Assembly (NCBI GenBank): GCA_030590585.1
Contig: JAUUYD010000073.1
Location: 1 to 8,667, forward strand
Length of the DNA stretch: 8,667 nt
Direction of reading: 5' to 3'
Origin: Spirochaeta sp.
Lineage (GTDB): Bacteria > Spirochaetota > Spirochaetia > Spirochaetales_E > Spirochaetaceae_B
Shown one piece after another: positions 6,088 through 8,667 of the stretch. Position 1 is the first letter of the stretch, and each line of letters begins with the position of its first letter. The notes beneath the pieces were generated by a model. The model was given only the letters and a program-made list of their open reading frames with translations. It was not told the origin of the DNA and made no database searches. The position numbers and the translations under genes were made by a program.

Positions 6088-7610
6088 GCTGCCGTAGCAA
6101 GAGCCATAATTTTTTCCTGTGTCGCTTCGTCTACTGTCAGTATTCCCGTCGAGCGGCCTTCACACATCACCATGATGCGGTCGCTCATACCCAGGACTTC
6201 CTCCAGCTCGGATGAGATCATGATGATTGAGACTCCCCGTTCAACCAGGTCGTTCATCAGCTTGTAAATCTCATATTTTGCACCTACGTCTATACCCCGG
6301 GTGGGATCGTCCAGTATCAGCACATCGGGTTCGGTCATCAGCCACTTGGAGATGACCACCTTCTGCTGGTTTCCGCCGGAAAGTTTCTCCACAGGTACAA
6401 GAAGGTTGGGGGCTTTGATACGCAGGCTTTTTGCAAACCTGCGGCTCTCTTCAAGTTCCTTGTTTTTATCTATAAGCATGAATCTGGAAAACCGATCCAT
6501 ACTCGGCAGGGATATATTTTTAAGTATGGATTGTTCCAGGATAAGCCCCAGGGTTTTTCTGTCTTCAGGAACCAGGCCGATGCTGTTGTTCATGGCATCA
6601 CGGGCTGAACGGATATCCAGATCTCTACCGTTGAGAGTGATTTGACCGCCAACCTGTTTGCCCATCTCGCCGAATAAAGAAGTTACCAGCTCGGTTCTCC
6701 CCGAACCCATCAGTCCGGCTATACCCAATATCTCACCTTTCCTGAGATCGAAGGAAACGTTCTCGATGAGAGTTTTATCCAAATGCTCAGTGCTCATGAC
6801 TTTATAGTTTTTTACGGAAAAAACCGGTTCACCGATTTCTACCGATCGGGAGGGGAAGCGTTCGGTCATTTCCCGGCCCACCATCATGGCGATGAGTTTA
6901 TCGGTATCTGTTTCCTCTGTCGGGATGGTGGCAACATGCTGACCGTCTCGAAAAACCGTAACAGTGTCTGTAATCTGGAAGAACTCTTCCAGTTTATGAG
7001 AGATGTAAATACATGTAACACCCTTTTCCTTGAGGGTTCTCAAGATGTTATGGAGCATCTTTACTTCGATTTCGCTGAGGGCTGAAGTGGGTTCATCCAG
7101 TATGAGAACTTTTGCATCTTCACTCAGTGCCTTGGCGATTTCCACCATTTGCTGCTTACCGACTCCCAGGTTGCCGACAGTTTCGGCAAAGGGGATATCC
7201 AGTCCGTAAGTGTCGAGGAGTTCTTTTGTTTTGCCGTAGAGGTCGTTCCAGTTGATGACATCAGCGAATCGAACCGGCTCCCGGCCGAGAAAAATATTTT
7301 CTCCGACAGTAGAAAAGGGATTCAGAGCCAATTCCTGATAAACGATGGAAATACCATGTTCAATAGCCTGCCTGATAGCGCCCTTTTCAAAGCTGATTGT
7401 ATCCCCGTCCAGCAGAATTCTTCCGGTATATGTATCATGGGGATACACACCGGAGAGTATTTTCATCAAGGTGGATTTCCCGGCACCGTTCTCTCCGCAG
7501 ATACCGTGAATCTCCCCGCGTTTAACGTTGAAACTCACGTCGGACAGAGCGACGACTCCGGGAAATTCCTTGGTGACATTGTCTATCTCGAGAATATAGT
7601 CATCGGACAT
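6081..7610 (-). CDS. xylG: Xylose-type ABC transporter ATP-binding protein (XylG), two fused ATPase domains
   Basis: The energising subunit of the importer, cytoplasmic and bound to XylH. Its 509 residues have the usual tandem layout. The first ATPase domain (about 5-250) has Walker A GENGAGKST (39-47), a variant signature LGVGKQQ (148-154), Walker B VLILDEPTSAL (168-178) and H205 in the switch loop. The second domain (about 260-505) has Walker A GLMGSGRTEL (299-308) with R305 in place of lysine, signature LSGGNQQK (410-417), Walker B LILDDPTRGID (431-441), and serine in place of the switch histidine (ISSELEE). This asymmetry is normal for XylG/RbsA/MglA proteins and means only one site hydrolyses ATP efficiently. 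The ATG at 7610 has AGAGGAAG close upstream (plus-strand 7616-7623). The gene lies 88 bp after xylF, behind a hairpin, and 29 bp before xylH. Confidence 0.94.
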   Translation of the reverse strand: MSDDYILEIDNVTKEFPGVVALSDVSFNVKRGEIHGICGENGAGKSTLMKILSGVYPHDTYTGRILLDGDTISFEKGAIRQAIEHGISIVYQELALNPFSTVGENIFLGREPVRFADVINWNDLYGKTKELLDTYGLDIPFAETVGNLGVGKQQMVEIAKALSEDAKVLILDEPTSALSEIEVKMLHNILRTLKEKGVTCIYISHKLEEFFQITDTVTVFRDGQHVATIPTEETDTDKLIAMMVGREMTERFPSRSVEIGEPVFSVKNYKVMSTEHLDKTLIENVSFDLRKGEILGIAGLMGSGRTELVTSLFGEMGKQVGGQITLNGRDLDIRSARDAMNNSIGLVPEDRKTLGLILEQSILKNISLPSMDRFSRFMLIDKNKELEESRRFAKSLRIKAPNLLVPVEKLSGGNQQKVVISKWLMTEPDVLILDDPTRGIDVGAKYEIYKLMNDLVERGVSIIMISSELEEVLGMSDRIMVMCEGRSTGILTVDEATQEKIMALATAAA

Positions 7611-7640
7611 AGAATCTTCCTCTCGTGTATCGGGGTAAAA

Positions 7641-7672
7641 CGGGGACCGATTCGAATATGAAACGGTCCCCG
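7641..7672 (-). terminator. Hairpin between xylF and xylG, probable attenuating terminator or mRNA stabiliser
   Basis: A perfect 9-bp inverted repeat, CGGGGACCG (7641-7649) and CGGTCCCCG (7664-7672), encloses a 14-nt loop. On the coding (minus) strand the hairpin is followed directly by TTTT (7640-7637) and then ACCCC. The GC-rich stem with a short T-run fits a leaky intrinsic terminator or a 3' stabilising structure. Such hairpins after the binding-protein gene commonly raise its message above that of the permease and ATPase genes. The loop contains the 8-bp palindrome ATTCGAAT (7650-7657). Confidence 0.7.
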
Positions 7673-7678
7673 ATTAAC

Positions 7679-7694
7679 TAAGGTTCTATCCTTA
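7679..7694 (-). repeat. Small inverted repeat just after xylF
   Basis: TAAGG (7679-7683) and CCTTA (7690-7694) enclose a 6-nt loop, 4 bp past the xylF stop and 6 bp before the larger hairpin. The stem is short and AT-rich. It could add to 3' end stability of xylF mRNA or be chance. Confidence 0.3.
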
Positions 7695-7698
7695 AAAA

Positions 7699-8667
7699 TT
7701 ACGGACGAGGAGGCCGATCAGCTTCGGGAATGTCACGGTAAACTTCGTCGTAAGGCTGGAATCCGGTGAGGATAACTTCTTCGTAAAGATTATCGGCATC
7801 AACCTGAACCACATCGAGGAACAGGCAGGGAACTGAACCTTTGAGAGAATCGTCAAGAGTCAGCTCGGCGAGGGTGAAGCTTGTCAGGCCGGAGACGGTT
7901 TCGCCCTTGGCCAGTGCAACAGCCATGTCCATGGCCATGGGGGAGAGTTTGCGGACGTCTTTGAAGACAGTCATGGTGAGCTCACCTTCAACGATGGACT
8001 TACAACCCGCGAGGGTAGCGTCTTGACCGGAGATAGGTACCTTGCCTGCCAGGCCCTGGGCTTTCATGGCCTGAAGGGCACCAAGAGCGGTACCGTCATT
8101 GGATGCCACGATAGCATCGACGTTGTTGCTCTGAGCGGTGAGGATATTCTCCATGTTCTTGAGTGCGTTTGCAGGATCCCAGTTCTCAACCCACTGATCG
8201 GCTACGATGGTAACCTTACCGGCATCAACAAGTTTCTGGACAACTTCCATCTGGCCCTGACGGAACAGAGTGGCATTGTTGTCGGTGGGACTACCGCCGA
8301 GCATGACGAAATTACCGCTGTCAACGACTGCGGTGACGCCGCGGCCCTGGGCCCGGCCGACTTCGACATTGTCGAAGGACAGGTAGGCGGAGAGATTGGA
8401 GGATTTGATCAGGCGGTCGTAAGCGATGGTGGGAATACCTTCGGCAGCAGCTGCATCAACAGCTGAAGCGGCGGCATCACCGTCCTGAGCGATGATGATA
8501 AGAACATCGGCACCCTGGAGAATCATGTTTTCAATCTGGTCGTTCTGCAGTTTGGGATCCTGGTTGGCAACCTGAGTGATTACCTGAACCCCGGCTTTCT
8601 GGCCGAGTTCGGTCAGTAAAGCTGCTTCACGGGGCCAGCGGTCGGTGGAGTAGTCGGAGAAAGACAC
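7699..8667 (-). CDS. xylF: D-xylose-type periplasmic/extracytoplasmic binding protein (XylF), N terminus outside the window
   Basis: The sugar-binding subunit that delivers substrate to XylGH, a type I periplasmic-binding-protein fold. The 322 visible residues align throughout with XylF: RWPREAALL, QIENMILQGADVLIII, IAYDRLI, SFDNVEVG, GGSPTDNNATLFRQGQM, DQWVENWDPANALKNMEN, VASNDGTALGA, ISGQDA, GELTMTVFKD. The residues known to contact the sugar in this family (the RW near the start, D of YDR, D and N of PTDNN, N and D of ASND, D of GQDA) all appear in place. The first visible codon is GTG, but by comparison it is an internal valine of the mature protein. The true start and signal peptide therefore lie beyond 8667. 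The stop is TAA at 7699-7701 after a proline-rich tail (DRPPRP). Xylose is the best substrate guess, and a related aldose is possible. Confidence 0.94.
   Translation of the reverse strand: MSFSDYSTDRWPREAALLTELGQKAGVQVITQVANQDPKLQNDQIENMILQGADVLIIIAQDGDAAASAVDAAAAEGIPTIAYDRLIKSSNLSAYLSFDNVEVGRAQGRGVTAVVDSGNFVMLGGSPTDNNATLFRQGQMEVVQKLVDAGKVTIVADQWVENWDPANALKNMENILTAQSNNVDAIVASNDGTALGALQAMKAQGLAGKVPISGQDATLAGCKSIVEGELTMTVFKDVRKLSPMAMDMAVALAKGETVSGLTSFTLAELTLDDSLKGSVPCLFLDVVQVDADNLYEEVILTGFQPYDEVYRDIPEADRPPRP

Noticed and set aside
7149..7661. A 170-codon open frame on the plus strand opposite xylG
   Set aside because: It is antisense to a well-supported xylG with all ATPase motifs, and its translation shows no recognisable domain. 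It is a codon-usage shadow.
8023..8466. A 147-codon open frame on the plus strand opposite xylF
   Set aside because: It is fully antisense to xylF, which aligns throughout with its family. No ribosome binding site or domain is recognised.
8665..8667. GTG at the window edge as the xylF start
   Set aside because: By comparison with XylF this valine lies inside the mature protein, and no signal peptide follows. The gene continues beyond the window.

Overview
The window is ordinary, densely coded bacterial chromosome with roughly balanced base composition. It has four parts. (1) The end of a plus-strand operon carries the type II dihydroorotase gene pyrC. (2) A minus-strand pair encodes a stand-alone V4R-domain protein and a soluble HAMP-PAS-GGDEF diguanylate cyclase. 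(3) A short plus-strand histidine unit carries hisA and hisIE. (4) A minus-strand xylose-type ABC importer operon runs xylF (cut by the window's right edge), xylG, xylH and a small hypothetical gene. The gene mix, V4R/GGDEF signalling and a XylFGH importer next to scattered biosynthesis genes suggest a free-living, sugar-using bacterium. A spirochaete is my best guess, but this is an inference from style and not from a diagnostic marker.

Layout. At 1-72 a short reading frame, probably the tail of an upstream gene, overlaps the pyrC start. pyrC (54-1067) meets the diguanylate cyclase gene (1062-2330) tail to tail with a 6-bp overlap, so no terminator fits between them. The cyclase lies 5 bp downstream of the V4R gene (2336-2851) and the two are almost certainly cotranscribed. 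A 119-bp divergent spacer separates the V4R gene from hisA (2971-3714). hisA overlaps hisIE (3711-4325) by ATGA. A GC-rich stem-loop lies in the 63-bp convergent spacer before the hypothetical gene (4389-4832), which is the last gene of the xyl operon.

How the parts work. XylF binds the sugar outside the membrane, XylH forms the channel and XylG powers it. A strong hairpin followed by four T's between xylF and xylG probably makes binding-protein message more abundant than that of the membrane components. HisA and the HisE half of HisIE catalyse histidine steps, but the HisI half has lost its zinc and catalytic motifs. The most interesting unit is the V4R plus cyclase pair. The V4R protein keeps a Cys-Glu-Cys-Cys set with the spacing of the zinc site of phenol-sensing V4R domains, and the cyclase has no membrane segment. 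Together they look like a cytoplasmic small-molecule to c-di-GMP switch. I see no RNA genes, insertion sequences, CRISPR arrays or phage genes, and no gene-free stretch over 300 bp.
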